Assembly: GCF_000787715.1 (NCBI RefSeq)
Contig: NZ_BBPI01000001.1
Span: forward strand, 62,001-126,000
Direction: 5' to 3'
DNA length: 64,000 bases
Origin: Sphingomonas parapaucimobilis NBRC 15100
Lineage (GTDB): Bacteria > Pseudomonadota > Alphaproteobacteria > Sphingomonadales > Sphingomonadaceae
Shown: positions 27,791 to 36,516 of the stretch, one piece after another
How the letters are laid out: every line of letters starts with the position of its first letter
Position numbering within the stretch: position 1 is the first letter of the stretch
Position numbers and translations under genes: made by a program
The notes under the pieces: model-generated
The model's input: only the letters and a program-made list of their open reading frames with translations
Told to the model about the DNA's origin: nothing
Databases searched by the model: none

Positions 27791-28426
27791 TTATCGATCC
27801 CTGTCGTCGGCAAGCTCGAGCGACGCCGCGTTGATCCGGCTGATCTCCACCAGCACATCCGACGTTTCGATCGACAGGTTGCGCACCTCCTCGGCGACGA
27901 CCGCGAATCCGCGCCCCTGGTCTCCCAGCCGCGCAGCCTCGATACTCGCGTTCAGGGCGACCAGCCGGGTGTTGGCCGAAATCCGGCCCACCCGCTCCAG
28001 CATGGCCACGGTTTCGCGGTTGAGATCGTCGCGTTGTCGAATGACGCGCGTCAGATCGCGCTCATGCGTCACATCGACAAAGGTCAGCACCGCGCCGTGA
28101 TCGGGCTGCGGGTGATAGGTGATCTCCAGGACATGACCGTCATCGAAATGGTGGTCGAACTGGCGCCGCTCCCCCTCACGCGCCCATTGCCGGTGATTGT
28201 CGAGGATGGCTGCCTTTCGAACATCCGACCAGCCCACCGCATTGCCCACATGGTGGAGATAATCGGCCAGGCTCGCCCCCCTGGTCACGGCGCTGTCCGG
28301 CAGACCGAACATACGGCCAACATAATGATTGATCAGGATGATCCGCTCGTCCCGATCATAGATCACGATACCGTGCCGGACATGTTCCATGACCAGCGCC
28401 AGCTGCTCCGCCGCACTCACCGACAC
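27791..28426 (-). CDS. soluble PAS / short methyl-accepting signalling protein
   Basis: 211-residue protein with no membrane segment. A PAS domain (about 8-118; [22 protein letters not shown], shortened in the middle of the motif list, then [13 protein letters not shown]) is followed by a short coiled coil ([19 protein letters not shown]). It ends with the chemoreceptor hairpin tip: [18 protein letters not shown] and [15 protein letters not shown]. Only the tip and a few heptads are present; a normal receptor cytoplasmic domain is far longer and has methylation helices. It might bind CheW/CheA-like partners or act as a PAS dimer. It is divergent from bfr. Confidence 0.82.
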   Translation of the reverse strand: MSVSAAEQLALVMEHVRHGIVIYDRDERIILINHYVGRMFGLPDSAVTRGASLADYLHHVGNAVGWSDVRKAAILDNHRQWAREGERRQFDHHFDDGHVLEITYHPQPDHGAVLTFVDVTHERDLTRVIRQRDDLNRETVAMLERVGRISANTRLVALNASIEAARLGDQGRGFAVVAEEVRNLSIETSDVLVEISRINAASLELADDRDR

Positions 28427-28578
28427 GGGTTGACCTCATCATTTATAACTTATGTTGTCTTTACCAGCTTTCCCACCAGATGAAAGCGCGACGTATTTTT
28501 ACTGATGAAATGGGCCTTGTCGGGGCGACATATGGTCTTCTAAGGTGCGGTCAAACACAGTCATGAAAGGTAGGATTG

Positions 28579-29100
28579 ATGGCGGTTAAAGGCGATCCGA
28601 AGGTCATCGAGTATTTGAACGAGGCGCTCAAGAACGAGCTGACCGCGATCAACCAGTATTTCCTGCATTACCGGCTGCTCGACCACTGGGGCGTCTACAA
28701 GCTCGCCCAATTCGAGTATAAGGAATCCATCGACGAGATGCGCCATGCCGACTGGCTGGCCGAACGCATCCTGTTCCTGGACGGACTGCCGAATTTCCAG
28801 CTGCTGGGTCGCCTGCGCATCGGCGAGACGGTCGAGGAAGTGCTCAAAGGCGATCTGGCCATCGAGGTCGAGGCCGTCGCCCAGCTGAAGGAAGCCATCG
28901 CCTATTGCGAGGAAGTTCGGGACTATGTCAGCCGCGACCTGTTCCAGCGCATCCTGGCGAGCGAGGAAGAGCATGTCGACACGCTGGAGCGCCAGTTCGA
29001 GATGATCGCGCGCATGGGCATCCAGAACTATGTTCAGTTGAACGCGATGGCGGAAAACGACACGCCCAAGTCGGGCGCGGCTCCGCATCTTCAGGGATAA
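28579..29100 (+). CDS. bfr: bacterioferritin
   Basis: Haem-containing 24-mer iron store; 173 residues from ATG 28579 (MAVKGDPKVIEYLNEALKNE). The ferroxidase ligands are present: Glu20, Glu53 and His56 in SIDEMRHAD, and the later Glu and His in SEEEHVDTLE. The haem ligand Met54 is in the same SIDEM motif. The upstream gap contains TTGTCG (28517) and TAAGGT (28541) with an 18-base spacer as a possible promoter. A C-terminal extension (ENDTPKSGAAPHLQG) is longer than in the E. coli protein. No bfd ferredoxin gene is adjacent. Confidence 0.95.
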   Translation: MAVKGDPKVIEYLNEALKNELTAINQYFLHYRLLDHWGVYKLAQFEYKESIDEMRHADWLAERILFLDGLPNFQLLGRLRIGETVEEVLKGDLAIEVEAVAQLKEAIAYCEEVRDYVSRDLFQRILASEEEHVDTLERQFEMIARMGIQNYVQLNAMAENDTPKSGAAPHLQG

Positions 29101-29156
29101 GGCGACGGGGGCGGGTCTGATGGCCCGCCCCCTGTCCCCGGGCATCACCCACCCAC

Positions 29157-29256
29157 CCGTTCAGCCTGAGTGAAGTCGAAGGCCACGGGAAAACGCGTGT
29201 TGCGCCCTTGGGCCGATGCCAGCCCCTTGGCCTTCGACTTCGCTCAGGCTGAACGG
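29157..29256. repeat. paired inverted 29-bp intergenic repeat, copy 1
   Basis: Two 29-bp units lie in opposite orientation at 29157-29185 (CCGTTCAGCCTGAG... ending GAAGGCCA) and 29228-29256 (TGGCCTTCGACTTCGC... ending GAACGG), 42 bases apart. They match at 28 of 29 positions. The GGCCA ends face each other. The pair fills the gap between convergent bfr and der and could fold as a long hairpin. The same unit recurs at 34188-34277 and 63485-63569. Confidence 0.9.
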
Positions 29257-29294
29257 GTGGTTGGATAGGCGGCTCCAGTTGAGCCGCCCGCCCC

Positions 29295-30665
29295 TCAATC
29301 CTTCTTGCCGAACGGGTTCTTCGGCGCACGCAGTGTCAGGCGCACCGGCACCGCACCGAAACCCAGCTCCCGCCGCATCGAATTGACCAGATACCGCTCA
29401 TAGCTGGCGGGCAGCTGATCGACGCGGGTGCCGAAGATAACAAAGCTCGGCGGACGCGACTTGACCTGGGTGACATAGCGCAGCTTGATCCGCTTGCCGC
29501 CGGGCGCAGGCGGGGGATTGGCCTCGACCGCGCGCTCGAACCAGCGGTTGAGTTCGCCGGTCGGCACACGCTTCGACCAGGCCGCGCGCGTTTCGAACGC
29601 CGCTTCAATCAGCGTATCGAGACCCTTGCCGGTCGCTCCCGACACGGTGAGAAGCGGCACGCCCTTCACCTGGCTGAGCCCGTCTTCGAGCGCCTTGCGA
29701 ACTCCGTTGAACAGTGAAGACGGACTTTCCGCGACATCCCACTTGTTGAGCGCGATCAGCAGGGCGCGGCCCTCTTCCAGCACACGGTCGGCGATGCGCA
29801 GATCCTGCGATTCCAGGCCCAGCGTCGCATCGAGCAGCAGCACCACGACCTCGGCAAAATCGACCGCGCGCAACGCGTCGGCGACGGACAGCTTTTCCAG
29901 CTTATCCTGCACCTTGGCCTTTTTGCGCATACCCGCCGTATCGATCAGGCGGACCTGCCGCACCTCGCCGTCACGGTCGTGCCATTCCCAATCGATCGCG
30001 ATCGAATCGCGCGTGATACCCGCTTCCGGCCCCGTGATCAGGCGATCCTGGCCCAGGAAACGGTTGATGAGCGTCGACTTGCCCGCATTGGGGCGGCCCA
30101 CGATCGCCAGCTTGAGCGGCGCGAAGGGGTTTTCGAGGTCGACCTCCTCCTCTTCCTCAACCTCACGGTCGATAAAGGGCAGCAGCGCCTCGAACAGGTC
30201 GCCCACGCCTTCGCCATGTTCGGCGGACAGCTGGACCGGATCGCCGAAGCCGAGCGCCAACGCCTCAAGGATGCCCTGTTCGGCCGCACGGCCCTCCGCC
30301 TTGTTGGCGGCGAGCACGATCGGCGTGTCGGAGCTGCGCAGCCAGCGGGCGATTTCCTCGTCGAGCGGCATGATCCCCGCACGGGCGTCGACCAGAAAAA
30401 GTGCGACATCGGCCTCGCTGACCGCCGCTTCGGTCTGGCGGCGCATCCGGCCGGGCAATGTGTCGGGGTCTTCGTCTTCGTAACCGGCCGTATCGATGAT
30501 ACGGAAATCCAGGCCCAGCAGGTGCGCGTCGCCTTCGCGCCGGTCGCGCGTTACACCGGGCCGGTCGTCGACTAGCGCCAGCTTCTTTCCGACCAGACGA
30601 TTGAACAGCGTCGACTTGCCGACATTGGGACGGCCGACGATCGCGACGATAGGGAGATTAGCCAT
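29295..30665 (-). CDS. der: ribosome biogenesis GTPase Der (EngA)
   Basis: Tandem-GTPase factor for 50S subunit assembly, 456 residues. G domain 1 has GRPNVGKSTLFNRLVG, DTAGYEDED and NKAEG. G domain 2 has GRPNAGKSTLINRFLGQ, DTAGMRKKAKV and NKWDVAES. The KH-like C-terminal domain ends with LRAPKNPFGKKD. It is the third gene of the yfgM-bamB-der block, as in many proteobacteria, with a 95-base gap after bamB containing a hairpin. Confidence 0.97.
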   Translation of the reverse strand: MANLPIVAIVGRPNVGKSTLFNRLVGKKLALVDDRPGVTRDRREGDAHLLGLDFRIIDTAGYEDEDPDTLPGRMRRQTEAAVSEADVALFLVDARAGIMPLDEEIARWLRSSDTPIVLAANKAEGRAAEQGILEALALGFGDPVQLSAEHGEGVGDLFEALLPFIDREVEEEEEVDLENPFAPLKLAIVGRPNAGKSTLINRFLGQDRLITGPEAGITRDSIAIDWEWHDRDGEVRQVRLIDTAGMRKKAKVQDKLEKLSVADALRAVDFAEVVVLLLDATLGLESQDLRIADRVLEEGRALLIALNKWDVAESPSSLFNGVRKALEDGLSQVKGVPLLTVSGATGKGLDTLIEAAFETRAAWSKRVPTGELNRWFERAVEANPPPAPGGKRIKLRYVTQVKSRPPSFVIFGTRVDQLPASYERYLVNSMRRELGFGAVPVRLTLRAPKNPFGKKD

Positions 30666-30722
30666 CGCCCCCCGTTAGCGAAAGGCGAGCCTTTCGTCAC
30701 GCGTATAGCGGTACAAATGTGC

Positions 30723-30752
30723 CGCCCCGTGGAACAAATGTCCCACGGGGCG
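30723..30752 (-). promoter_or_regulatory. stem-loop between bamB and der
   Basis: A perfect 10-bp stem (CGCCCCGTGG paired with CCACGGGGCG) encloses a 10-base loop containing ACAAATG. The octamer ACAAATGT occurs both in the loop region and just outside the stem at 30713-30720. No T-tract follows on the minus strand, so it is more likely an mRNA processing or partial-attenuation element than a full terminator. Confidence 0.5.
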
Positions 30753-30760
30753 ATATGGCA

Positions 30761-32083
30761 TCACTTGAAGGCGGTGATCCGCCCCTTCTGGTCGAGGACG
30801 TACAGCACATTGTTGGCGACGATCGGCGGCAGCGCAAACGGCGTCTTGGTGTCGACCGCCGCCTGGACCGATCCGTCCCCCGGATTGGCGTAGACGATCT
30901 GCCCTTCCGAATTGGTCAGGATCAGGCGGTTGCCCGCCAGCACCGGGCCGAACCAGGTGATCGCGCCGGTCTTCTTCTTTTCCTTGTGGAAACGCTGGAG
31001 CTGCGCGATCCAGCGGGCCTTGCCGCTCGACCGGGCCAACGCGACCAGGCGTGCGTCGTCGGTGACGAGGAAAATCCACTCGCCCGCGATCCACGGGGTC
31101 GAGAGCCCGGCGAAATTCTGTTCCCACAGGCGCTGGCCGGTCGACAGTTCCAGCGCGACCATGCGGCCGCCCTGGCCCAGCGCATAGACGCGGCCCTGAT
31201 CGATCACCGGCGCGGCGTCGATGTCCGACAGGGTCGACACCGAGGTGGAAATGCTCGTCCGCGACAGTGCGTCCTGCCACAGCAGACGGCCATTTTCATA
31301 ACGATAGGCGTTCAATTCGCCGCTGGAGAAACCGGCGACGACCGTCCCCTGGCTGGCCGACGGAGCCGCGACGCCGTACACGCCCTGCGTCTCCAGCGTC
31401 CCCTGCCCGGCCCAGACGATCTTACCGTCTGCCTGGTTGATGGCGTAAAGCTGATTGTCCTGGGTCAGGACATAGACATTGCCGTTGGCAATGGTCGGCG
31501 ATCCACGCAACGGGCCGCTGGGCTTGGCGCGCCACAGCACCTTGCCGTCGGCGGCGCTGGCCGCGATCACATCGCCCAGACCGTCCGACGCGAACACCGT
31601 GCCGCTGTCATAGCTGGCCCCGCCGCCGAAGCGGGCAAGGCGGTTCGCGTCCCCCTCGGTGATGCCGGTCGACCACAGGCGCGCGCCGGTATCGGCGTTC
31701 ATCGCGACGAGATTGCCCTCGACATCGACGACGAACAGCTTGCCCTCGGCCACGACCGGCGCGGCGCCCAGCGGATCACGCGCCGAACCGCCGTTGATCG
31801 TCGCGGTCCAAAGGCGCTGCGGCTGCTCCGCCAGCGCGAGCTGGCCCATCGACTTGGCGGCGTTGCCGCCCGGCTGCGACCATTCGGGGTTCGCCTCGGG
31901 CGCGGGCAGCAGGACCTGAACGTCGGCGATCGTCTTGTCCGCCTCGACCCCTGTCTCCGACACCAGGATCGGGATGCGATTGCCCACGGTCGGCGTTTTC
32001 TTGGGCGCGCTTTTGAATACCCCGCAGGCGCCCAGCGCCATCAGCGCGGCGAGCGCTGCCGAGGTGCGGAAATGCTTCGTCAT
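30761..32083 (-). CDS. bamB: outer membrane assembly lipoprotein BamB
   Basis: Beta-propeller lipoprotein of the BAM complex, 440 residues. The signal ends in a lipobox (ALAALMALGAC). Repeated PQQ-like blades follow, for example FVVDVEGNLVAMNADTGARLW, split here as VEGNLVAMNADTGARLW, then VIAASAADGKVLWRA, LYAINQADGKIVWAG and MVALELSTGQRLWEQ. Its ATG overlaps the stop of the upstream YfgM-like gene as ATGA. der lies downstream. Confidence 0.92.
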   Translation of the reverse strand: MTKHFRTSAALAALMALGACGVFKSAPKKTPTVGNRIPILVSETGVEADKTIADVQVLLPAPEANPEWSQPGGNAAKSMGQLALAEQPQRLWTATINGGSARDPLGAAPVVAEGKLFVVDVEGNLVAMNADTGARLWSTGITEGDANRLARFGGGASYDSGTVFASDGLGDVIAASAADGKVLWRAKPSGPLRGSPTIANGNVYVLTQDNQLYAINQADGKIVWAGQGTLETQGVYGVAAPSASQGTVVAGFSSGELNAYRYENGRLLWQDALSRTSISTSVSTLSDIDAAPVIDQGRVYALGQGGRMVALELSTGQRLWEQNFAGLSTPWIAGEWIFLVTDDARLVALARSSGKARWIAQLQRFHKEKKKTGAITWFGPVLAGNRLILTNSEGQIVYANPGDGSVQAAVDTKTPFALPPIVANNVLYVLDQKGRITAFK

Positions 32084-32781
32084 TGGGTCTTGGTGTCCTC
32101 ACTCTGGCCGACCGCGTCGACCCCCAATACGCCGGCCATCTGAACCGCACGTTGCCGCAACGTATCGGGCACATCCTTGTCGCTGGCAATCTGGCCGAAC
32201 AAACGGCCTGCCTGGTCGCGCTTGTTCATGCGCAGATAGGCTATAGCAACCATCTCGCCCGCGCTGCCGAAATAGGCGTTGCCGGGCACCGCCATGCCGC
32301 CCAGCCGCGCCACGACGGCCTCGGGCTTCATCGTGTCATATTCGGCCATGGTCTGGCGGACCAGCGCCAGATCGCGGAACGGCTGGGCCAGCGACGTGTC
32401 GTTGGCGATGGCGGCAAAGCGGGCCGCAGCGCCCTTCATGTCGTCCTTCTGCAACAGAATGTCGGCCTGGGTGAACTCGGCGAGCGCGCGATAGGCATCG
32501 ACATTGGTGTTGGACAGCGCCTTCAGCTTCTCGCCCGCCGTCTTGGTGTCGTTCTGGCCCAGCGCGTCATAGGCAGCCTGCAGCTGTTCCCCATCGACAC
32601 CCGCCGCCTGATGCTGGCGATGCTGCCAATAAAGATAGCCGCCGAACGCCGCGAGTGCGACGATGATCGCCGCGCCGACGATAAGGCCCCACCGGGTCCA
32701 GAAAGACGTCAGCCTTTCGCGACGCAGTTCGTCGTCGACCTCGCTCAAAAAGGCCTGGCTGGATTGGGGCGTTAGGGCCAA
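32080..32781 (-). CDS. YfgM-like single-span membrane protein with TPR-like helices
   Basis: 233 residues. A cytoplasmic N-terminus (LSEVDDELRRERLTSFWTRW) is followed by one membrane helix (GLIVGAAIIVALAAFGGYLYW, about 32-52, one residue over a normal span) and a periplasmic alpha-helical domain with TPR-like repeats (AYDALGQNDTKTAGEKL, AYRALAEFTQADILLQK, RMNKRDQAGRLFGQIA). This matches the YfgM family, a periplasmic chaperone partner of SecYEG/PpiD in E. coli. The conserved position upstream of bamB-der supports the call. Confidence 0.85.
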   Translation of the reverse strand: MALTPQSSQAFLSEVDDELRRERLTSFWTRWGLIVGAAIIVALAAFGGYLYWQHRQHQAAGVDGEQLQAAYDALGQNDTKTAGEKLKALSNTNVDAYRALAEFTQADILLQKDDMKGAAARFAAIANDTSLAQPFRDLALVRQTMAEYDTMKPEAVVARLGGMAVPGNAYFGSAGEMVAIAYLRMNKRDQAGRLFGQIASDKDVPDTLRQRAVQMAGVLGVDAVGQSEDTKTQ

Positions 32782-32865
32782 GACGGGCTCCGCTATTCTG
32801 GATCAAGGCAATATAGAAGCCGCGACCTTTAGCGAGGAGCGGCCCCCGTGGGAAGCGGGCTTGGC

Positions 32866-33732
32866 TTATCCCCCCTCGCGCGGGGCATAGATCTGCTCCG
32901 GCCCCGGGAAGCGGCGGGCGCGGACATCCTCGGCATAGGCGCGTGCCGCCTCGCCGATACGGTCGCCCATCGTCTCGTAACGGCGGACGAAGCGGGCGGT
33001 GCGGTCGAACAGGCCGAGCATGTCCTCTCCCACCAGCACCTGGCCGTCGCACTCCGCCGACGCACCGATGCCGATGGTCGGACAGGCGATACGCTGGGTG
33101 ATCTCGATCGCGATCGGCTCGACCACGCCCTCGATCACGACCGAAAAGGCCCCCGCCTCGGCCACGGCCACCGCGTCGGCGATGATCTTCTCGGCCTCCT
33201 CGGGCGTACGACCGCGCGCGCCATAGCCGCCCAGCACGTTCACCGCCTGCGGGGTCAGGCCGACATGGCCCATGACGGGGATGCCGCGCTCGACCAGGAA
33301 GCGGACGGTCGGCGCCATGGCGAGGCCGCCCTCCAGCTTGACCGCCGCTGCCCCAGTTTCCTTCAGGAGCCAGGCGGCATTCTCGAACGCCTTTTCCGGG
33401 CTGGCCTCATAACTGCCGAAGGGCAGGTCGATGACGACGACTGCGTGATAGCTGCCCCGCACCACCGCTGCACCATGCGCCGCCATCATCTGGAGCGTGA
33501 CCGGCACGGTCGAGGGCAGGCCGTAGATTACCTGCCCCAGGCTGTCGCCGACCAGCAGCATGTCGCAATGCGGATCGAGCAATTGCGCCGAGCGCACCGT
33601 ATAGGCGGTCAGCATGACCAGCGGCGTCTGCCCCTTGGCACGGCGGATGGCGGGCACGGTCAGCCGCTTCATCGGCGCGGGCGTGGGATTGGCGCGGCTG
33701 GTCGCGGTGTCGAGCGTGTAGGTCGTGGACAT
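32866..33732 (-). CDS. panB: 3-methyl-2-oxobutanoate hydroxymethyltransferase
   Basis: First committed step of pantothenate synthesis: adds a hydroxymethyl group from methylene-THF to ketoisovalerate. It is 288 residues from ATG 33732. TIM-barrel motifs are [61 protein letters not shown] and [15 protein letters not shown], with the catalytic Glu in VIEGVVEP. panC is not adjacent. It lies between the ArsC-like gene and the yfgM block on the same strand. Confidence 0.96.
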   Translation of the reverse strand: MSTTYTLDTATSRANPTPAPMKRLTVPAIRRAKGQTPLVMLTAYTVRSAQLLDPHCDMLLVGDSLGQVIYGLPSTVPVTLQMMAAHGAAVVRGSYHAVVVIDLPFGSYEASPEKAFENAAWLLKETGAAAVKLEGGLAMAPTVRFLVERGIPVMGHVGLTPQAVNVLGGYGARGRTPEEAEKIIADAVAVAEAGAFSVVIEGVVEPIAIEITQRIACPTIGIGASAECDGQVLVGEDMLGLFDRTARFVRRYETMGDRIGEAARAYAEDVRARRFPGPEQIYAPREGG

Positions 33733-33782
33733 GACCAAAGCCTCTAACCCGTGTCCGCCGTGCGCTCCACCCCCTTGGTCCG

Positions 33783-34127
33783 TCAGAAGATTTCGCCGTA
33801 GGCCTCGGGCTTGAACCCCAGGGTCAGCGCGCCGTCACGGTCGAGCACCGGCCGCTTGATGAGCGACGGCTGCGCCTGCATCAGCCGGATCGCCTTGTCG
33901 GCATCGATATCCTGCCGGTCGGCCTCATCCAGCTTGCGGAAGGTCGTGCCCGCCCGGTTGAGCAGCTTTTCCCAGCCGAGCTGATCGACCCAGCGGCGGA
34001 GCGTGGCTTCGTCGATACCGTCGGTCTTGTAGTTGTGGAAACGATACGCGACGCCGTGCTGGTCGAGCCAGACGCGGGCCTTTTTCATCGTGTCGCAGTT
34101 CGGGATGCCGTAGAGAGTCGTGGTCAT
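33783..34127 (-). CDS. ArsC/Spx-family (YffB-like) protein
   Basis: 114-residue thioredoxin-fold protein of the arsenate reductase family. It starts [21 protein letters not shown], so it has a single Cys (NCDTMKKA) as in Yff[13 protein letters not shown] and [10 protein letters not shown] are the conserved Arg and cis-Pro (RPV) motifs. True arsenate reductases have the CX5R-like arrangement and ars neighbours; here there are none. A glutathione-dependent thiol role is suspected for YffB homologs but not proven. Confidence 0.87.
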   Translation of the reverse strand: MTTTLYGIPNCDTMKKARVWLDQHGVAYRFHNYKTDGIDEATLRRWVDQLGWEKLLNRAGTTFRKLDEADRQDIDADKAIRLMQAQPSLIKRPVLDRDGALTLGFKPEAYGEIF

Positions 34128-34187
34128 ATTACCTCGGATTCAAGAAGCCCGCCGCGTTTAACGAAATGCAACGGGATAGGGGAAGCG

Positions 34188-34277
34188 TGGCCTTCGACTT
34201 CGCTCAGGCTGAACGGATGTCGGGACGTGGGGCGTTCAAACCTCCACTCCGTTCAGCCTGAGCGACGTCGAAGGCCA
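34188..34277. repeat. paired inverted 29-bp intergenic repeat, copy 2
   Basis: Units at 34188-34216 (TGGCCTTCGACTTCGC... ending GAACGG) and 34249-34277 (CCGTTCAGCCTGAGCG... ending GAAGGCCA) are inverted and separated by 32 bases. One base in the second unit differs (ACGTCG for AAGTCG). Here the GAACGG ends face inward, the opposite arrangement to copy 1. The pair sits between the divergent ArsC-like gene and nadE in a 228-base gap with no other feature seen. Confidence 0.9.
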
Positions 34278-34355
34278 AGGGAAACCCCTCACATCCTAAC
34301 CCCTGGCAACTCACACAGGCTGGCGCCCTTCCCCCCGCCCCGCTATCCCGAGCGG

Positions 34356-36410
34356 ATGCAGGACCACCCCTTTTACGCGCTTCACACCCATGGCCTGATC
34401 CGCGTCGCCGCCGCGACGCCCGCCGCTTCGGTGGGCGATGCCCGGGCCAATGCGCACGCCATGCTGGACCTGGCGCGCAAGGCGGATGAAGACGGCGTCG
34501 ACCTGGTCGTCTTTCCCGAATTGTCGCTGACCTCCTACGCGATCGACGACCTGCACTTGCAGGGCGCGATGCACGCGGCCACGCTCGCGGCGCTGGGCGA
34601 GATGGTGGATGCCAGCGCGGCGCTGTCGCCCGTCATGCTGGTCGGCGCGGCGTTGCCCCGTAACGGGCGACTCTATAATTGCGCGGTGGTGATCGCGTGC
34701 GGGCGGATCCTGGGCGTGGTGCCCAAGACCTTCCTGCCCAATTACCGCGAATATTATGAAAAGCGCTGGTTCGCGAGCGGCGCGGGGCTGACCGGCCTGA
34801 CCATCGATCTGGATGGCCAGAGCGTGCCCTTCGGCACCGACCTGATCTTCGCCGCCGAGGACCTGCCGGGCTTCGTCATCCATACCGAGATTTGTGAGGA
34901 TTACTGGGCGCCTACCCCGCCCTCGACGCTGGGCGCGCTGGCCGGGGCGACGATCTGCTGCAACCTGTCGGCATCGAATATCGTCATCGGCAAGGCGCGC
35001 GACCGGGCGATGCTCGCGGCCGCCCAGTCGGCCCGCGCGGCCTGCGCCTATGTCTATTCGGCGGCGGGGATCGGCGAGAGCACGACCGACCTGTCCTGGG
35101 ACGGCCAGGGCCTGATCCACGAACTGGGCGAGGCGATCGCCGAGTCCGAGCGCTTCCTGCGCGCACCCGCGCTCACCAGCGCCGATATCGATGTCGAACG
35201 GATCGTTCAGGAACGCCTGCGCTTCGGGACGTTCAACGATGCCGCCGCTTTTGCGGGTCATCCCGAGCAGCGTTTCCGCCGGATCGGCTTCGTCCACGGC
35301 GCGGAGGCTGGCGATCGGGGCCTGCGACGCGCCGTTCACCGCTTTCCCTTCGTGCCCGACGATCCCGCCCGACGCGATGCGGATTGCTATGAGGCCTATA
35401 ACATCCAGGTCGAGGCGCTGGCGAAGCGGCTAGAGGCCAGTCGCGCGAAGACCCTGGTCATCGGCGTATCGGGTGGCCTCGACTCCACCCATGCGCTGAT
35501 CGTCGCGGCCAAGGCGACCGACCGGCTGGGCTGGTCGCGCGACCGGATCCTCGCCTTCACCATGCCCGGCTTCGCCACCGGCGAAGGCACCAAGGCCCAT
35601 GCCTGGGCGCTGATGCGCTCGCTGGGCGTGACGGCGGAGGAAATCGACATCCGCCCCGCCGCTCAGCAATTGCTCGCCGACATGAGGCACCCCTTCGCGC
35701 AGGGCGAGCCGGTCCATGATGTGACCTTCGAGAATGTGCAGGCGGGCCTGCGCACCGATTATCTTTTCCGTCTCGCCAACCAGCGTGGCGGCATCGTGCT
35801 GGGCACCGGCGACCTGTCGGAGCTGGCGCTGGGCTGGTGTACCTATGGCGTTGGCGACCAGATGAGCCATTATGCGGTCAATGCGGGCGTGCCCAAGACG
35901 CTGATCCAGTTCCTGATCCGCTGGTGCATCCGCACCGGGCAATATGACGAGGCGACGAACGACGTTCTGGCGGCGATCCTGGCCCAGGAAATCTCGCCCG
36001 AGCTGGTCCCCGCCGACGCCAGCGGCGCGATGCAGTCGACCGAGGCGATGATCGGCCCCTATGCGCTGAACGACTTCTTCGCACATTACGTCATCCGCTA
36101 TGGCCTGAAGCCGTCGAAGATCGCCTTCCTCGCCTGGCATGCCTGGCATGACGCGGAAGCGGGCGGCTGGCCCGAGGACCTGCCGCAGGATGCGCGGGTC
36201 GCCTATGACCTGCCGACGATCCGGCACTGGCTGGAGCGGTTCCTGACCCGCTTCTTCCAGACCAGCCAGTTCAAGCGATCGGCACTGCCCAACGGACCCA
36301 AGGTTTCGCCCGGCGGCGCCTTGTCCCCGCGCGGTGACTGGCGTGCGCCATCCGATGGGACGGCTTCCGTATGGTTACAGGAACTTAGCCAAGCTGTTCC
36401 GCATATGTAA
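34356..36410 (+). CDS. nadE: glutamine-dependent NAD+ synthetase
   Basis: Last step of NAD synthesis, 684 residues. The N-terminal glutaminase (carbon-nitrogen hydrolase fold) has the Glu-Lys-Cys triad in VVFPELSLTSYAID, VPKTFLPNYREYYEK and IHTEICEDYWAP. The C-terminal synthetase domain begins around residue 350, with the PP-loop VIGVSGGLDSTHAL, ILAFTMPGFATGEGTK and LGTGDLSELALGWCTYG. The ATG at 34356 gives the canonical N-terminus (FYALHTHGLIRVAAATP); upstream in-frame codons run through the repeat region and are not coding. Confidence 0.96.
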   Translation: MQDHPFYALHTHGLIRVAAATPAASVGDARANAHAMLDLARKADEDGVDLVVFPELSLTSYAIDDLHLQGAMHAATLAALGEMVDASAALSPVMLVGAALPRNGRLYNCAVVIACGRILGVVPKTFLPNYREYYEKRWFASGAGLTGLTIDLDGQSVPFGTDLIFAAEDLPGFVIHTEICEDYWAPTPPSTLGALAGATICCNLSASNIVIGKARDRAMLAAAQSARAACAYVYSAAGIGESTTDLSWDGQGLIHELGEAIAESERFLRAPALTSADIDVERIVQERLRFGTFNDAAAFAGHPEQRFRRIGFVHGAEAGDRGLRRAVHRFPFVPDDPARRDADCYEAYNIQVEALAKRLEASRAKTLVIGVSGGLDSTHALIVAAKATDRLGWSRDRILAFTMPGFATGEGTKAHAWALMRSLGVTAEEIDIRPAAQQLLADMRHPFAQGEPVHDVTFENVQAGLRTDYLFRLANQRGGIVLGTGDLSELALGWCTYGVGDQMSHYAVNAGVPKTLIQFLIRWCIRTGQYDEATNDVLAAILAQEISPELVPADASGAMQSTEAMIGPYALNDFFAHYVIRYGLKPSKIAFLAWHAWHDAEAGGWPEDLPQDARVAYDLPTIRHWLERFLTRFFQTSQFKRSALPNGPKVSPGGALSPRGDWRAPSDGTASVWLQELSQAVPHM

Positions 36411-36465
36411 TACACACTTGGCAGGCCATGACCATCGGGTCTATGCTGACCCGCTAGATCGTAAC

Positions 36466-36478
36466 ATTTACCGTAAAT
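36466..36478. promoter_or_regulatory. palindrome upstream of GntR gene, possible operator
   Basis: ATTTAC-C-GTAAAT is a perfect 13-bp palindrome with a one-base centre, 38 bases before the ATG of the GntR regulator at 36517. Its AT-rich arms stand out from the GC-rich context. FCD-type GntR proteins usually bind short palindromes near their own promoters, so autoregulation is likely but unproven. Confidence 0.5.
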
Positions 36479-36516
36479 TACAGGCTTCTCCCCGGCCTGT
36501 CGGCACGAGAGAATCC

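Noticed and set aside
29157..29256. CRISPR array
   Set aside because: Only two units in inverted orientation, no regular spacers and no cas genes; it is a paired inverted repeat.
33783..34127. Arsenate reductase for arsenic resistance
   Set aside because: No ars genes nearby and only the YffB-type single cysteine; called as a family member only.
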